From: Bedellia somnulentella
Taxonomy: Eukaryota; Arthropoda; Insecta; Lepidoptera; Bedelliidae
DNA length: 64,000 nt
NCBI GenBank assembly: GCA_963576735.1
Contig: OY755183.1
Span: 7,831,213 to 7,895,212, forward strand
Direction of reading: 5' to 3'
The notes beneath the pieces were generated by a model. The model had not been told where the DNA came from. It did not search any database and saw only the letters and a program-made list of their open reading frames with translations. Of the stretch, positions 32,543 through 43,288 are shown piece by piece (position 1 is the stretch's first letter; each line of letters starts with the position of its first letter). A program made the translations under genes and the position numbers.

Positions 32543-32804
32543 AATTGGCCTAGACCTCGCTTTTAAAACTTACCCTTTTTATATTTTAAATCGATAAAGG
32601 ACATCAAACTTAACAATTTTGCCTATGGAATGCATGTCAAAAATATTGTAATTTTGAAAATAATTAATAGTAACAAAAGAAATTTTGAAAATTACAATAC
32701 TTTAGATAAGCAAGCATTCGATAGGCAAAGTTGTTTAGTTTGATGTCTTTAGTCGATTTAAAATATAAAAAGGGTATGTTTTAAAAACGAGGTCGAGACC
32801 AATT
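32543..32804. mobile_element. Foldback MITE, 262 bp
   Basis: The ends AATTGGCCTAGACCTCG and CGAGGTCGAGACCAATT are inverted copies. The inverted similarity continues inward (TTTTATATTTTAAATCGA facing TCGATTTAAAATATAAAA, and CATCAAACTT facing TTAGTTTGATG) for about 100 bp per side. Most of the element can fold into one hairpin. No coding capacity. Confidence 0.8.
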
Positions 32805-33719
32805 GAAAGAACCCTTTGAAAGAAAAATAAATCACGTATTTATGTATAATTAGATGAAAGTAAAGTATATAAACTCTAAACCCATTCTTTTTTTTCAATT
32901 CGTGCTAGCTCAAAAAATAGCTTTTGCTGTACGGTAACATGCCAAAATACTAGCAGAATTTCCTCCATGTATAACTCTATGAATTTCTCTGATAGGTTGA
33001 CTGAGGTCGCTGTCAGCCCGGGGATCACTTTTAGTTAGGCTAAACCATACAGGACTTAAATAAATAGAGCGGACACCAAACGTTTAATACAAAAATTGCT
33101 GAATAAATTCCTATAAATACTAAGTTGTCAAATTACGTTGTCCCATAGATATATTATGCTACACCTGGTTGTCCCTACACCCTGATTGGTCGACGTGGTC
33201 GTCGTTGTTGGTCATACACTTGCTTCGCTTAAGCACAGATTATTGAATTGGCTTAAGTCAATGGAAATACACTGAACCACTTACTGATATTGACATTCTT
33301 CTCTATTTTGCTAAGTTTTTTTTGGGCTAAACTTACACTAGGCGCAGAGAGATTTTTTTTAAGAATAGCCGCGTCTTGTTGTTGCGAAAGATATGGAATT
33401 ATAGTCATCAGACAAATCGCTATATTTACGCCCTTTGAAACTCTCAGCAATGGCACAGGCAGCCCCTATCCCGACTAGGATTTGAGTTAACATAACTATT
33501 TATTTTGAGAAATACTTTATCAAACTATGAAAATCTTATCATTTCAGGCCCAAAATATAACAATCAGTTGAAATAACAAAAATAAAAAATATACTTAAAA
33601 TTAATATTAGGTATTATATAATTATTATTTTTTATTTTTAAGGCAAAAAAACTGGATAAACAATCAAAAATTGTAAATTATGTAATGATCACTGAATGAT
33701 TACTCTGTTCGAACAAAAC
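32805..33719. other. Gene-free stretch
   Basis: Overlapping open frames of 62-67 codons at 33253-33478 on both strands look spurious. CCCATAGATATATTATGCTA occurs here (33143) and at 7563, so it is a dispersed motif. Confidence 0.4.
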
Positions 33720-33850
33720 GTGGGTACCCTCCACCAGGTGACAATCTCACGCGATGTTCAAGAGTGTTAATACCTCTACCACCCTTTCGGGGATATGCGG
33801 TGTGAACATTTTGGTCTTGATTCTTGAGACATCTCATCTCTACTTCTGTG
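33720..33850 (+). repeat. 3' part of the HaSE-like SINE
   Basis: GTTAATACCTCTACCACCCT, TTCGGGGATATGCGGTGTGA, then TTCTTGAGACATCTCATC matches the SINE end seen at 37160-37215 and 49540-49610. The head is missing. Confidence 0.65.
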
Positions 33851-35023
33851 TAAAAGGTATTGAAAAACCTTACATTGTAGCACTTTCCAAATAACTCAAA
33901 TCAACTGCCCAATCAATCAATCTATAACTTGATTTTTTGTTTGTCGGTAAAATACTTTATATTAAGAGATATATTTCTCATCACACTTACTATAAATAAG
34001 TAAAATATTCAAATAACTATGCGGTGATGGTGATACAGATCATTATAATTTCATACATATTCGAGGTATTAAAATTAACGCTCAACAAATCAGCGACACA
34101 TATTAATAACTTCAATTTACATATATTAAGTTAACTCAATATATATGTAAGAATTTGACACCCACATTAGATATTAACGAGAAATATTATATCGGTTCAG
34201 CTACCTGGACGGTCATACCTTATAGATTAAAAATCTGTGTGTCCACGTGTCGGTATGATGTAAGATAAAGTGAATTATATTCCGTTGTATGTGGTTGGTA
34301 TGTGGGCGCGCACCTGCCGTCTTGTAATTACAGAATGCTCTCTCTAACACGATTCTAATAGGAAAACGTGCTAGAGTAATGGTCCGAGCAAGCATCCGCT
34401 GCGGACAGCTGCCGGCCCCGGCCAATAGAACAGCCTCTACGCACATTAATTATATCACAGATTGATAAAATACTGCCTTTGACGGGTACATTTTAATATT
34501 GTTTGCTACTTGAGTGCTTGACTTGTTCGCTTTGAGATTTGGTTTGTGGTGTTTTAATTGATGTGTTTTCTAAGAATGAGTACATCTTCAAAGGCAAAGG
34601 AGTAAAATATTCCATAGGCAAAGACAGTAACTGAAAATTTTTCATACCTGTATAAAGTATTTTATATGCATACTTAAATACTTACATTAACGCACAGTTA
34701 TAAATTCCAAAAATCCATACGCCATCGCCACTTCTTAATTTAACTTTGATCATCATTTCGCGTATTAACATACAAAATAGATACAAACACTGAAATGAAG
34801 ATTGAAATAATTAAATTTAAAAATTTCAATGTGATTCAAACTATGTAAATTAATCACACAACCCATTTTTGCACGGTGCAGTTTGCTTCACTATATTAAT
34901 GAGTAAAGTAAAATGGAATAGTAATATATCGGATTAAACTGAATATGTGATTGGCGTCAGTCAAGATTCCTAAACTAATTTCACGATATAATACTTTTTG
35001 TGGACAAGAATATAGGTGTGTAA
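33851..35023. other. Gene-free stretch with GC-richer patch 34290-34440
   Basis: The minus strand of the patch is open (LLAGAGSCPQRMLARTITLA) up to GGCAG|GTGCGC, which resembles a 5' splice donor. It has no family match, so it is only a weak exon candidate. Confidence 0.3.
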
Positions 35024-35120
35024 TAACTCCTAAATGTGGCTGAGGAGTTTCTTACTATAAAGCTCTGGATACCACTTTTTGGGATTTATGGCCGTGATTA
35101 TATATATGTATGTATGTAAG
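35024..35120 (+). repeat. TATG-tailed element, 3' part
   Basis: AACTCCTAAATGTGGCTGAG, CTCTGGATACCACTTTTTGG, TTATGGCCGTGATTATATAT and TATGTATG. 5'-truncated. Confidence 0.75.
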
Positions 35121-35503
35121 ACTTTATCTCGCCAAACGTCCCGTATTATGACGAGACGATATCAGTGCTAGAATCGTTTAAACTTTTCACTGTATCCTAC
35201 TTACACACTCATATGTATCTTTCAACAAATTCTATAACCGCTGTCCTTCAGATGATCTCTCTAGTTCTAAATAGCTAATACATTTTATATGACACCTTTG
35301 TGAGCTGTGTTGGTGTGCGGAATCTGCTATGTTGCGTTGACACTCTTGGCTTTCAAGAGTCACTGCGAACTTTGTATCAAATTACTAAAAACATTGACAC
35401 TTATGACACTCCCGATGCGCAAAAGCGAGAGCAATTGCCTAGGCTTTCCTTATTAGGCTTTCATTCTTTTCGTATTTCTGGTGTATTTTTCTAACTTTAA
35501 TGT
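35121..35503. other. Spacer
   Basis: Nothing recognised. A 64-codon open frame at 35300-35494 looks spurious. Confidence 0.4.
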
Positions 35504-35553
35504 ATATGCTATGCATGTACATGGATATCTATCCATGTACATGCATAGCATAT
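35504..35553. repeat. Perfect hairpin, 24-bp arms, 2-base loop
   Basis: 35504-35527 and 35530-35553 are exact reverse complements around the loop TC. The arms contain ATGCATGTACATGGATA. It is too short a loop for a typical miRNA precursor and has no transposon-like ends. Confidence 0.85.
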
Positions 35554-35650
35554 GTTCCACATATGTTACTGAGTACTTTTCAATAAGAATACATTTTAAA
35601 AATAAAACTTAATACTGGTGGTAAGTAATTCCTGAAATCGTACATTATAT

Positions 35651-35909
35651 TATACATACATACATACATACATATACTCACGGCTGTAAATCCCTAGAAG
35701 GGGTAGCCAGAGCTAAGGAATTAGAAATTTCTCAGCCACTTTTGGAAATGTGAGTGGGGAAAAGATGGTAAAAATAAAGGTAGTTGGTGATGGGTCTCCA
35801 ACCGCACCGCCCAAAAATCCCTTAAAAGCCCCAATACCGTTAGTCGCCTCTTACGTACACCCACCGGAAGAAATGGGGTAGTGCTATTCTAAGCCGACAC
35901 TACACAGCA
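35651..35909 (-). repeat. TATG-tailed element, full young copy
   Basis: It starts with about six TACA units and TATACTCACGGCTGTAAATC, and ends CTAAGCCGACACTACACAGC. All internal blocks are present, with few changes relative to 18377-18620. Confidence 0.85.
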
Positions 35910-36784
35910 TTATTTATATTATACATAGGTAGATATAATTCATACTATTCGTTCATTAAACTCAAAGTCTAGTTTCACCAGCAAATAGAAACGTCCATTA
36001 AATCTAGTTCCAATAACTACTACTTTTCAAACGTCGGTCAACAGGTAGTAAAATGGATGCTAATGACAGAAGTCCGGTATAAGTTGCCAACTCAATGATA
36101 CTGCGACGCAAAAACTCGTAAAATCGGTTCTAACTCTAAGCTAGGCTGTATTAAAAGTGGCAGGTGCGCTCATTATAACGTAGGAAATCTGCGCTCGCGT
36201 CCCACCTGCCGTTTCTATAGGAAAATAGCCGTTTTCACATACAAACCTTACATAGAAACTCAGTTTATTAACTCACCACGAGAATAATGGTTCAATAAAG
36301 ATTGCAATCTATCGAGTTAAATCTGCAATTTTCCTACATTACGACCGACGATCTCAAATACTTTATGGAAAACATGACGTTGTAAATTACTGTGTTTACT
36401 GCAGTTCCATTTGTAGTGTTAGTAGATTTATATAGCGCTATTGTTTTAGGGACCGAAATAATTATATTTTTTCCGATGTTGACTGCTTTGCAAAGAAACG
36501 AATTCTAATTCGGTTGAGCATCAATAATTCGCTCTGGTTTTCCAACAACCTTGATCAATAAAAACATAATATTAATCTAGAAAAACACAGTTAGAAAAAT
36601 GGGTTTGGTCAGGATTATAATACATGCGACTTAGCATTACTCACTGGACTACTATGCTGTTTTTTTTAGACTGACTAATCGATATGTATTGCAGCAGTAG
36701 AATTATTTTTTGGAAGTATATTAAATTATTTGTTCGTAAAAAGTGAGAAATCAATGGAGAATTCCATAAGTTAAGTCTTTAGTA
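35910..36784. other. Gene-free stretch
   Basis: A GC-richer patch at 36150-36220 carries CAGGTG and CACCTG. Nothing else recognised. Confidence 0.4.
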
Positions 36785-36985
36785 TAGAACAGAACAGAAT
36801 GGAAAACTCTTTATTGTACATCACAGATAAAGACATTTTATACAGATTATTTCTTAAATAGAAGTACAATTTCACATTTCATTACATGTTTTTATGCATG
36901 TATTAATTATTTCTTTACTACTCACAAAAACTACTCTTTAAATAATATTTATCCGACATCATTTTACCAATTGATGAGAATTAAA
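36785..36985 (-). repeat. LINE-type 3' tail, reverse
   Basis: Begins (AGAAC)n and GGAAAACTCTTTATTGTACA on the plus strand, so on the minus strand it is an end with AATAAAGAG followed by a short simple repeat. Typical of a non-LTR element end. Confidence 0.45.
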
Positions 36986-36987
36986 AT

Positions 36988-37215
36988 CCCGGGTCGGGCC
37001 TACACAAATTCGTTTTATCGAAAGTTATTAACGGTGAGGGAAACACTGTGAGGAAAACCACATCGCTGAGTTGTACTTAGTCATGTGAGAGTGTATTCGT
37101 ACAAAACGGCGATAGTCTTGCCCTCTATCACGAGAGTACACTATCCAAGCAAAATGTTCAGATGATGTTTAGTACCTCTGCCAACCCTTTCGGAGATATA
37201 CGGCGTAAAAATTTG
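36988..37215 (+). repeat. HaSE-like SINE lacking its A box
   Basis: AAAATCCCGGGTCGGGCCTA (end of the tRNA head), AAGTTATTAACGGTGAGGGA, GAGTTGTACTTAGTCATGTG, CCTCTGCCAACCCTTTCGGA and ATATACGGCGTAAAAATTTG in family order. 5'-truncated inside the head. Confidence 0.75.
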
Positions 37216-37464
37216 AGTCTTAGATTTCCAATTACAATGCGTCATATTAAATGTTGACCGGAACAGATAAACTCAAAAACGTATTAAAAAATATGTCTTC
37301 TCCAAAGGGTTTGAACCTGCCACGAATAGAGTGATAATGATAAGTTTAATGTCCACCGTGCTGATATAGTGTGAGTGATTGTAGCCGGCACCCATGAATT
37401 TTATTACCCTCTGAAGTACGGAGAAAAATACTTAATATTATCGTCTCCAATTTTTGTATCAGCA
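37216..37464. other. Spacer with a tRNA-like scrap
   Basis: CCAAAGGGTTTGAACCTGCC at about 37294 is a reversed B-box-like motif, probably the head of a decayed SINE on the minus strand. Confidence 0.35.
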
Positions 37465-37598
37465 GGGCAAGCACGAGCACTATTTTATCGACACGATAAC
37501 GGTTAGAATGAGATGGCAGTATACGATACTAAGTAAGTGCGTAAGAGATGGCTGCTTTATCCCACGCGATAACTAGTTTAAACACGGCTCGTGCTTGC
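37465..37598. mobile_element. Short MITE, copy 3 of 3
   Basis: The best-preserved copy: GGGCAAGCACGAGCACTATT, TATCGACACGATAACGGTTA, GAGATGGCTGCTTTATCCCA, and AACACGGCTCGTGCTTGC at the end. 134 bp with inverted ends of about 12 bp and no coding capacity. Confidence 0.85.
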
Positions 37599-37619
37599 GT
37601 TCATTTAAAAAGAATAACC

Positions 37620-37860
37620 TAAACACTCACGACTACAAATCCCGAAAAAGGGGTAGCCAGAGTCTCAGAATCAGAAATTCCACAGCCAATTTCGTAACAA
37701 GAGTAGGGAAAAATATGTAAAAAATTATTTTTGGTAATCGGCACCCGGCAAGCCACATTGCCCAACAATCACACAGCTCCATAATACCCTAAGTTACCTT
37801 TAACGACACTTATGGGAAGAAATGGGTTAGTCCTATACTGGGCCGTGACAATGTAGTTAA
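37620..37860 (-). repeat. TATG-tailed element, degenerate
   Basis: ACTCACGACTACAAATCCCG, AAAGGGGTAGCCAGAGTCTC, then AACGACACTTATGGGAAGAAATGG in the usual reverse order. Confidence 0.65.
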
Positions 37861-38394
37861 AACAGAGTTCCATTGAGAGAAAAATCCGCTTTTCCTACAT
37901 GTTTTTCACAATTTGCGGTTTCATATTCTTCTTGCATTAACGCCTTAGAATACGGTTTCCTAACGTTCGTTTAAAACACAAACAACAAAACGAGCGAAAT
38001 GAGGCGGTATATTACTTTTAATAAAATATTTCATGTAAGACAGTATAATATGCTATTACGAACGCTCCATCGGCTCCGAAATATTAACCTTACCTATCGT
38101 CGATTGAGGGTCATTCAATAATAGATCCCAAGGTCACCTAACTTAAAAGCAAAATTTATTTGGACCAAGTTGACGTGAAAGCTTTAATATAAAAATATCA
38201 ATGTAATAATTTTTAAAGAAAGGTGATGCGTTAGGTTATGGTCACGCCTTAGCGAATAGAATTCTTTTTGCCATCTCCTGAAAACCCATTGGCTTATAAA
38301 GTTTGTATTAATGGAAGTTCGTTCTTATAGAGACGGCGGTCCCAAGTGAGAAGAATAAAAAGCATGTATGAGAAGAATAATGAATGTAAAGGAA
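37861..38394. other. Gene-free stretch
   Basis: Nothing recognised. Confidence 0.45.
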
Positions 38395-38520
38395 GCAAGT
38401 GAGGTTTTTCAAGATCGAACTAAGTGGCGATCGATAGTTTTTGCCTACCCCAATGGGAATAATGGGCGTTATACTTATAAGTTCAATCTTAGGGCTAACG
38501 AATTCTTTCGGTAGGGTCAT
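38395..38520 (+). repeat. LINE ORF C-terminal remnant
   Basis: Reads VFQDRTKWRS and AYPNGNNGRYTYKF before a stop. The QDRxxWRS phrase is the usual end of a RTE-like reverse-transcriptase ORF. Compare 9253 and 41265. Confidence 0.5.
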
Positions 38521-38581
38521 GATGTGTCATATAAATATACAGATTTAATCATTCTGGATATTATATTTTCATTCCCAACCG

Positions 38582-38740
38582 ATGGCCGTTGGCGATAGAA
38601 GGTTCGGGTAGAAGTGGTGGAGCAACAACTAAGTAAAGGATGAGGTCAGCACAAGATCGATCGTCGTGGAGATCTTTGTCTTTGGAGGCCGACATCTAGC
38701 TGTAGAAGTCCTTTGGCTGAATGGTTACGTAGATGATTAG
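38582..38740 (+). repeat. RTE-type LINE C-terminal remnant
   Basis: GATGGCCGTTGGCGATAGAA, then CAAGATCGATCGTCGTGGAG (read QDRSSWRS), followed after about 50 bases by CTTTGGCTGAATGG. The same order occurs at the end of RTE-like ORFs. Several stops. Confidence 0.5.
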
Positions 38741-39301
38741 ATTTTTAACTAATGGATTGCATCCACCCTTTAGATTTAAATCCTCAAGAGTGTCCCATTT
38801 TCAAGACAACTTTTTGAAACATTACCTTTTTTGAGTGTATTGTTGGTCTTAAGTTGGTATAAACAAATAGGTTATTTATTGAAACATCCTGTCTGCGACG
38901 ACACCTGTGCACACTGGGCCGTTCCCACCGACTGACGGACGGTCAATATTTACTCGGATTATATCAATTCTCAGGACGCGCTTTATCTCACGCGCCAAAC
39001 TTGCACGAGGAAGACGCGAGACGGGACAAACATGAAAAAGCTTGGGTCGAGTGGCTTTGAATCAAGGTAGATAGATAAATATTTGGTTAATATTGTTAAT
39101 TTAGGTAGACAGGGTATCCAATCTGGTAAATTTGGACAAGACACATATTTGTGGCCATATAAACCGATTTTGCGGTCTTATCACAAAAACACTCTTTCTG
39201 AAAACCTTTGGCACAAATCAAATATTAAAGCGATTAAAAACAGTTAAATAAAATAAAATGTTACACACTAATATTTACATTAATACGCAGCTAAAAGTCA
39301 T
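38741..39301. other. Gene-free stretch
   Basis: Nothing recognised. A GC-richer patch lies at 38890-39030. Confidence 0.4.
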
Positions 39302-39810
39302 TTAGTATAAGATCCCGCTGCTAAATCTCTACGTTCATAACGTATTGAGTCATGTATAGGAGAATACACTGACAAGACGCAGCCAGGCAAAAGTGGCCGC
39401 AAGTAGTTTTAATTTAATTAATGATTATTATTTTTCGAAGACAAATTTCGTTCAATTGTTTTCGAAATATAATAACATCCCCATCATAGCAATGTATATT
39501 TTAAAGAATATAAAAATCCATAGGTGCCGTTGCAAATTCGGCCGCAACTACCTCGCAGCCAGGTGTAAGTAGGTTATATTTTGGTGTGTTTTATACATTC
39601 ATAAGTTACACGCAAATTTCTTATATGAAATTAAAGCATTTTTTTTCATTAAATAAATAATAAACATTAATTAAATTAAAATTACTTGTGGCCACTTTTG
39701 CCTGGCTGCGTCTTGTCAGTGTATTCTCCTATACATAAACTTGTGTTAAAATGTGTGTTTGACTCAATACGTTATGAACGTAGAGATTTAGCAGCGGTAT
39801 CTTATACTAA
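39302..39810. mobile_element. MITE of 509 bp with long inverted repeats
   Basis: The left arm 39302-39425 and right arm about 39660-39810 are inverted copies. The outer ends are TTAGTATAAGATCCCGCTGC against TTAGTATAAGATACCGCTGC, and the inner part is ACACTGACAAGACGCAGCCA against its complement. The right arm carries about 30 extra bases (39741-39770). ATT flanks both sides if the end is set at TAGTATAAG. The 69-codon open frame in the right arm is repeat sequence. Confidence 0.8.
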
Positions 39811-41264
39811 TTGGTATTCAACTGCTTTGCTGTCAGCTGTTAGCGTTACTAGTCATACCTACATACAAAATCTATATTTGTTTAAACCACTTTAAGTTTG
39901 AATACTGAATTAATAATTTTTAAAAATAATAATTTATTTATTTAATAGAGTAACATAGACTCATTATGTTAGTAGTACCTATTTTTAGGATGTTAGTAGG
40001 TCTACAAAAAAAGTATTATAATATATTCACAAATTAAATAAAAACAAAGTTTAAAAATAAAAGATAAATTAAGTTACCTAATTAACTGACACTCGGATCA
40101 ATGTCACGGTATACCAGTCGATACAGCGTAACAATGACCCAAGTATCGACAATCTAACCGATCAGCTATAACGTTTAGAATGCTGTTGGTGCTGCCACGC
40201 ACCCGCCGCACCAGGGACGCGCATCGTTTCCGCATTGTCGCGTAAAAACAATCTACTCTCGCGTCCGCGAACATCCCTGATTAAGACTTATGTATCTATG
40301 ATCATGGAATGCACTATGGCAGTACATTTTCTTTTAATCATTTAACTTAAATTTACAGTCAGCAAAGAACAATCATTCGAAAAGCCTTTATTATACATAA
40401 CATACAACTTTTACGAAAAACCACCTGCTTTTTATACCATATACCTACTTCTAAGTTATATCTGTTTAATTAAATGAATCGCATATAAACCAATAATTCC
40501 AATATCCCTGTAAGTTGTAACAATATTGACATCCGCAAATGAACGTTAATGTATCGTAGATATGATCCTCCGGCAATAGCACGGAGCACGATCCGCGCCC
40601 GCCGCCCCGAGACGACAAACCAAACAAATCAACGCCAATGATGTGTACTCGTTAATTCCTCACTGAGTAAACAACTTTGTTGGCAAATATATATAAATAA
40701 CCACACAAACCAGACAATTCTTTGCTCTCAACAAATAGCAGGTTTCGTAGCAAAAAACATCTGCCTAATCCTCCTATTTTGATTACAATAAATACGTCTA
40801 ATTCGGACATCAGACGTATTATAAAGCTACACCTTTTCAAATGGTTAATTTCCAAGAAGAGCCGCGACTTCGCAAATTAAAGAGATCGTGCAAATTGGAT
40901 TTTTTGCTGAGATGCCCTCGCCTAGAGCTGGCTGGAGACGGCGACTGATAAAAAACGACCGGCGAATTGGCACCACTTAACAAAAATGCCAAACGGAATT
41001 CAGCCATAAAAAGTTCGCGGTCCGCCTACATAACGACCGATTTCAATAATTATATCGACAGCTGCAAAACACAATAGATCTGTAACTCAATAATTTACTG
41101 GTACACAAACTCTACTTTTTGGGTGAGCTAACCGCCCTTTGGAGGTTCTATTTCTGTCTTGGTTTAGGTCTTTGAAAACATACATTTAGTTATCCTGATC
41201 TACATTTTAAAACTGTATTAGTTCTTCTCACTAGATAGACCAAATAAGGCGTGTTATCAAAAAA
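39811..41264. other. Gene-free stretch with three GC-rich islands
   Basis: The islands at about 40185-40275, 40565-40625 and 40855-41040 contain runs such as CGCACCCGCCGCACCAGGGA and CGATCCGCGCCCGCCGCCCC. They have no open frames of note. They stand out from the AT-rich background and could be regulatory. Confidence 0.35.
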
Positions 41265-41330
41265 GGCAGGCATTCGAAGTACGAAGAATGTATCTGCATA
41301 CCCCAACAGGAACTAATGGCGTTATTATAA
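41265..41330 (+). repeat. LINE 3'-end scrap
   Basis: GGCAGGCATTCGAAGTACGA and CTGCATACCCCAACAGGAAC resemble the block at 38395-38460 and 9253-9345. Confidence 0.4.
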
Positions 41331-41414
41331 ATTACGTATCATGTAAATGTTGTTTGTTTGGGAGTGATTGGTTAAGTGATAAAACCGCTATTTGTACTTC
41401 TTCTACTACATATA

Positions 41415-41615
41415 TTAAATATACTCACGGTATAAATCCCTAAAGGGGTGGCCAGCGCTTCAGAATCTGAAAATATTTAAGTCACTTTTGGTGATGGGTC
41501 TCCAACTGCATCGCCCAAGAATCACTTATAAAGCCCCGGTACTCTTAGTCGCCTAATACCATGACCAATGGAAAGAAATGATGTAGTGCTATTCTAAGCC
41601 GAAACTACACTGCAA
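41415..41615 (-). repeat. TATG-tailed element, slightly deleted
   Basis: TACTCACGGTATAAATCCCT, GGGTCTCCAACTGCATCGCC, CTTAGTCGCCTAATACC and ATTCTAAGCCGAAACTACAC. It lacks part of the middle. Confidence 0.75.
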
Positions 41616-41874
41616 TAATACTAATACTGCTACTTTATAATATACTAAGTAGTTATGTAGTTAAAACAGCGCAATTTTTTCTTTAGGCCACCTGAAAGTT
41701 ACATTTTATGATTTTCAAGTTAAAGCGGTGTTTCCCATTATTGCATAATATTATTTTGAATTGGGTATTTATTTCTGGATAAGTACGTTGATAACGTTAT
41801 CACCACATATTAAACAATCGTCACCAATAGTTTTAAAAACAGATAAGCTAATTTCTTGGTTGTTTCATCAATAG

Positions 41875-42010
41875 CACTACCACATATCATCATATGGGTG
41901 TGGTTCTAAAAGAATAAGCTTTTAGGTCTTTTTAAGAGGTTATAGGACGATATGTCTGAAAACATTAAAAACAATTGTTAAGTTTAACGTGGCTGTGGAA
42001 TGGCTATATG
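41875..42010 (+). repeat. TATG-tailed element, very degenerate
   Basis: AGCACTACCACATATCATCA, ATGGGTGTGGTTCTAAAAGA, then TTTTTAAGAGGTTATAGGACG resembles the 5' half of the element. Confidence 0.4.
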
Positions 42011-42137
42011 ATGATGATGACCCTGGTTTTTACAATTTGTAGTTTTGAGAATAAGTAGGTTGGTGTCCGACCTAATCAGTAGATATAAGAAAACTATTAG
42101 AGTCATGTAAAAATATTTATTTTTGTAAAGTATGTTA

Positions 42138-42143
42138 TTTATT
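42138..42143 (-). terminator. Candidate polyadenylation signal of the CAS gene
   Basis: AATAAA on the minus strand, 162 nt past the stop codon. A second AATAAA lies at 42116-42121. Confidence 0.5.
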
Positions 42144-42304
42144 TATACAAGATAAGAGTATACTATACATTAAGTAAATAAATTAAGCACTAAACCATAT
42201 TTGACGTCAATCATTACAGCCAGTGTTATCAAACTTAATATCAAAAATTATAAAATAAAATCATTTTTTGTAACATTAACTTTTAGTGAACGCAAATCTT
42301 AGTG

Positions 42305-43288
42305 TTAGTTTTTAAGAACTTCTTCTGGTACAGGTGTGTACTTAAGTCCTGAGTCATTTAGCATAGTGACCACCCAGGAGTCTTTTGGTATTTTACCTGA
42401 GTTAAGCAACTTGACTGCTGCCGCCACGTTCGCGCCGCTCGTGTACCCCACAAACAACCCTTCCTTGGATCCAAGAAGATTCTTATACTCTACAGCTTCT
42501 TCATCAGTCACGTTTAGTGTCCCATCCATGAATTCAAAGTTAAACAAATTTGGCACACACCCATACCCTGATCCTTGAAGCAGATGCAGAGGCTTCGTTA
42601 TCGGCCCACCTTTGATGGGTTCAGAACCAGTTGGCTCCACTGCAAAAGATAATAGTTCCGGATTCTTTTCCTTCAAATATTTCGATGTTCCGACGAAGGT
42701 TCCAGCTGTCCCTACAGTTGCTACGAACGCGTCCACTTTACCCCCTGTTTGCCGCCATATCTCGGGGCCAGTCGTACAGTAGTGTGCATCCGCGTTCGAC
42801 TTGTTATTAAATTGGTTAACATAATAAGCGCCTGTTTTGTCAACTAGCTTCAATCCTTCAGCTTCCGCCGCCTTTACATCAGCGAGCGTTACGTTGCCAT
42901 ACGTGCCCTCGACTTGAGGAACTCTGACACATTTAGCGCCCAGTGCCTCCATGTGGATAGCTCTCTGTGCACTGTTGCCCATAGACATAGTGACCGTGAG
43001 AGGGTGTTGGAGGACAGCGCACACCACCGCGAGACCGCAACCTTGATTTCCAGATGTGACTTCCAGAACTGGAGCTCCGGGCTTGAGACTGCCATTTCTT
43101 CGCGCCTCTTCTATCATGTGCAAAGACGAGCGGCATTTTATGGAAGCCCCTGGATTCATAAACTCGCACTTGGCTAGAATACGACCGGGTCCAGTGTGTA
43201 AGCGATCGAGTGCTACGATGGGAGTGTTCCCGATTAATTCCAAAGCGGAAGACTTTATTTCGTTGGTTACTCCATTGCAGTCAGCCAT
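42305..43288 (-). CDS. CAS: Beta-cyanoalanine synthase / cysteine synthase (PLP fold II)
   Basis: A 327-codon single exon. PLP-dependent beta-substitution enzyme expected to join cyanide or sulfide to cysteine or O-acetylserine (cyanide detoxification, cysteine synthesis). Visible motifs (numbered from MADCNG): LELIGNTP at the N-terminus, the Schiff-base Lys51 in NPGASIKCR, the substrate loop TSGNQG 78-83, the phosphate loop VGTAGT 192-197 (usually GTGGT), GSGYGCVP near 239, YTSGAN near 282, and Ser313 in LNDSGLKY facing the pyridine nitrogen. The residue after the lysine is Cys, where most relatives have Asp. The open frame extends 33 codons upstream but only from a TTG, so the first ATG (43288, context TTGCAATGG) is chosen. 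No intron, no CBS or heme domain, and a typical bacterial-type length. Lepidoptera and mites are known to have obtained this gene from bacteria. Function as CAS rather than cysteine synthase is inferred. Confidence 0.93.
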   Translation of the reverse strand: MADCNGVTNEIKSSALELIGNTPIVALDRLHTGPGRILAKCEFMNPGASIKCRSSLHMIEEARRNGSLKPGAPVLEVTSGNQGCGLAVVCAVLQHPLTVTMSMGNSAQRAIHMEALGAKCVRVPQVEGTYGNVTLADVKAAEAEGLKLVDKTGAYYVNQFNNKSNADAHYCTTGPEIWRQTGGKVDAFVATVGTAGTFVGTSKYLKEKNPELLSFAVEPTGSEPIKGGPITKPLHLLQGSGYGCVPNLFNFEFMDGTLNVTDEEAVEYKNLLGSKEGLFVGYTSGANVAAAVKLLNSGKIPKDSWVVTMLNDSGLKYTPVPEEVLKN

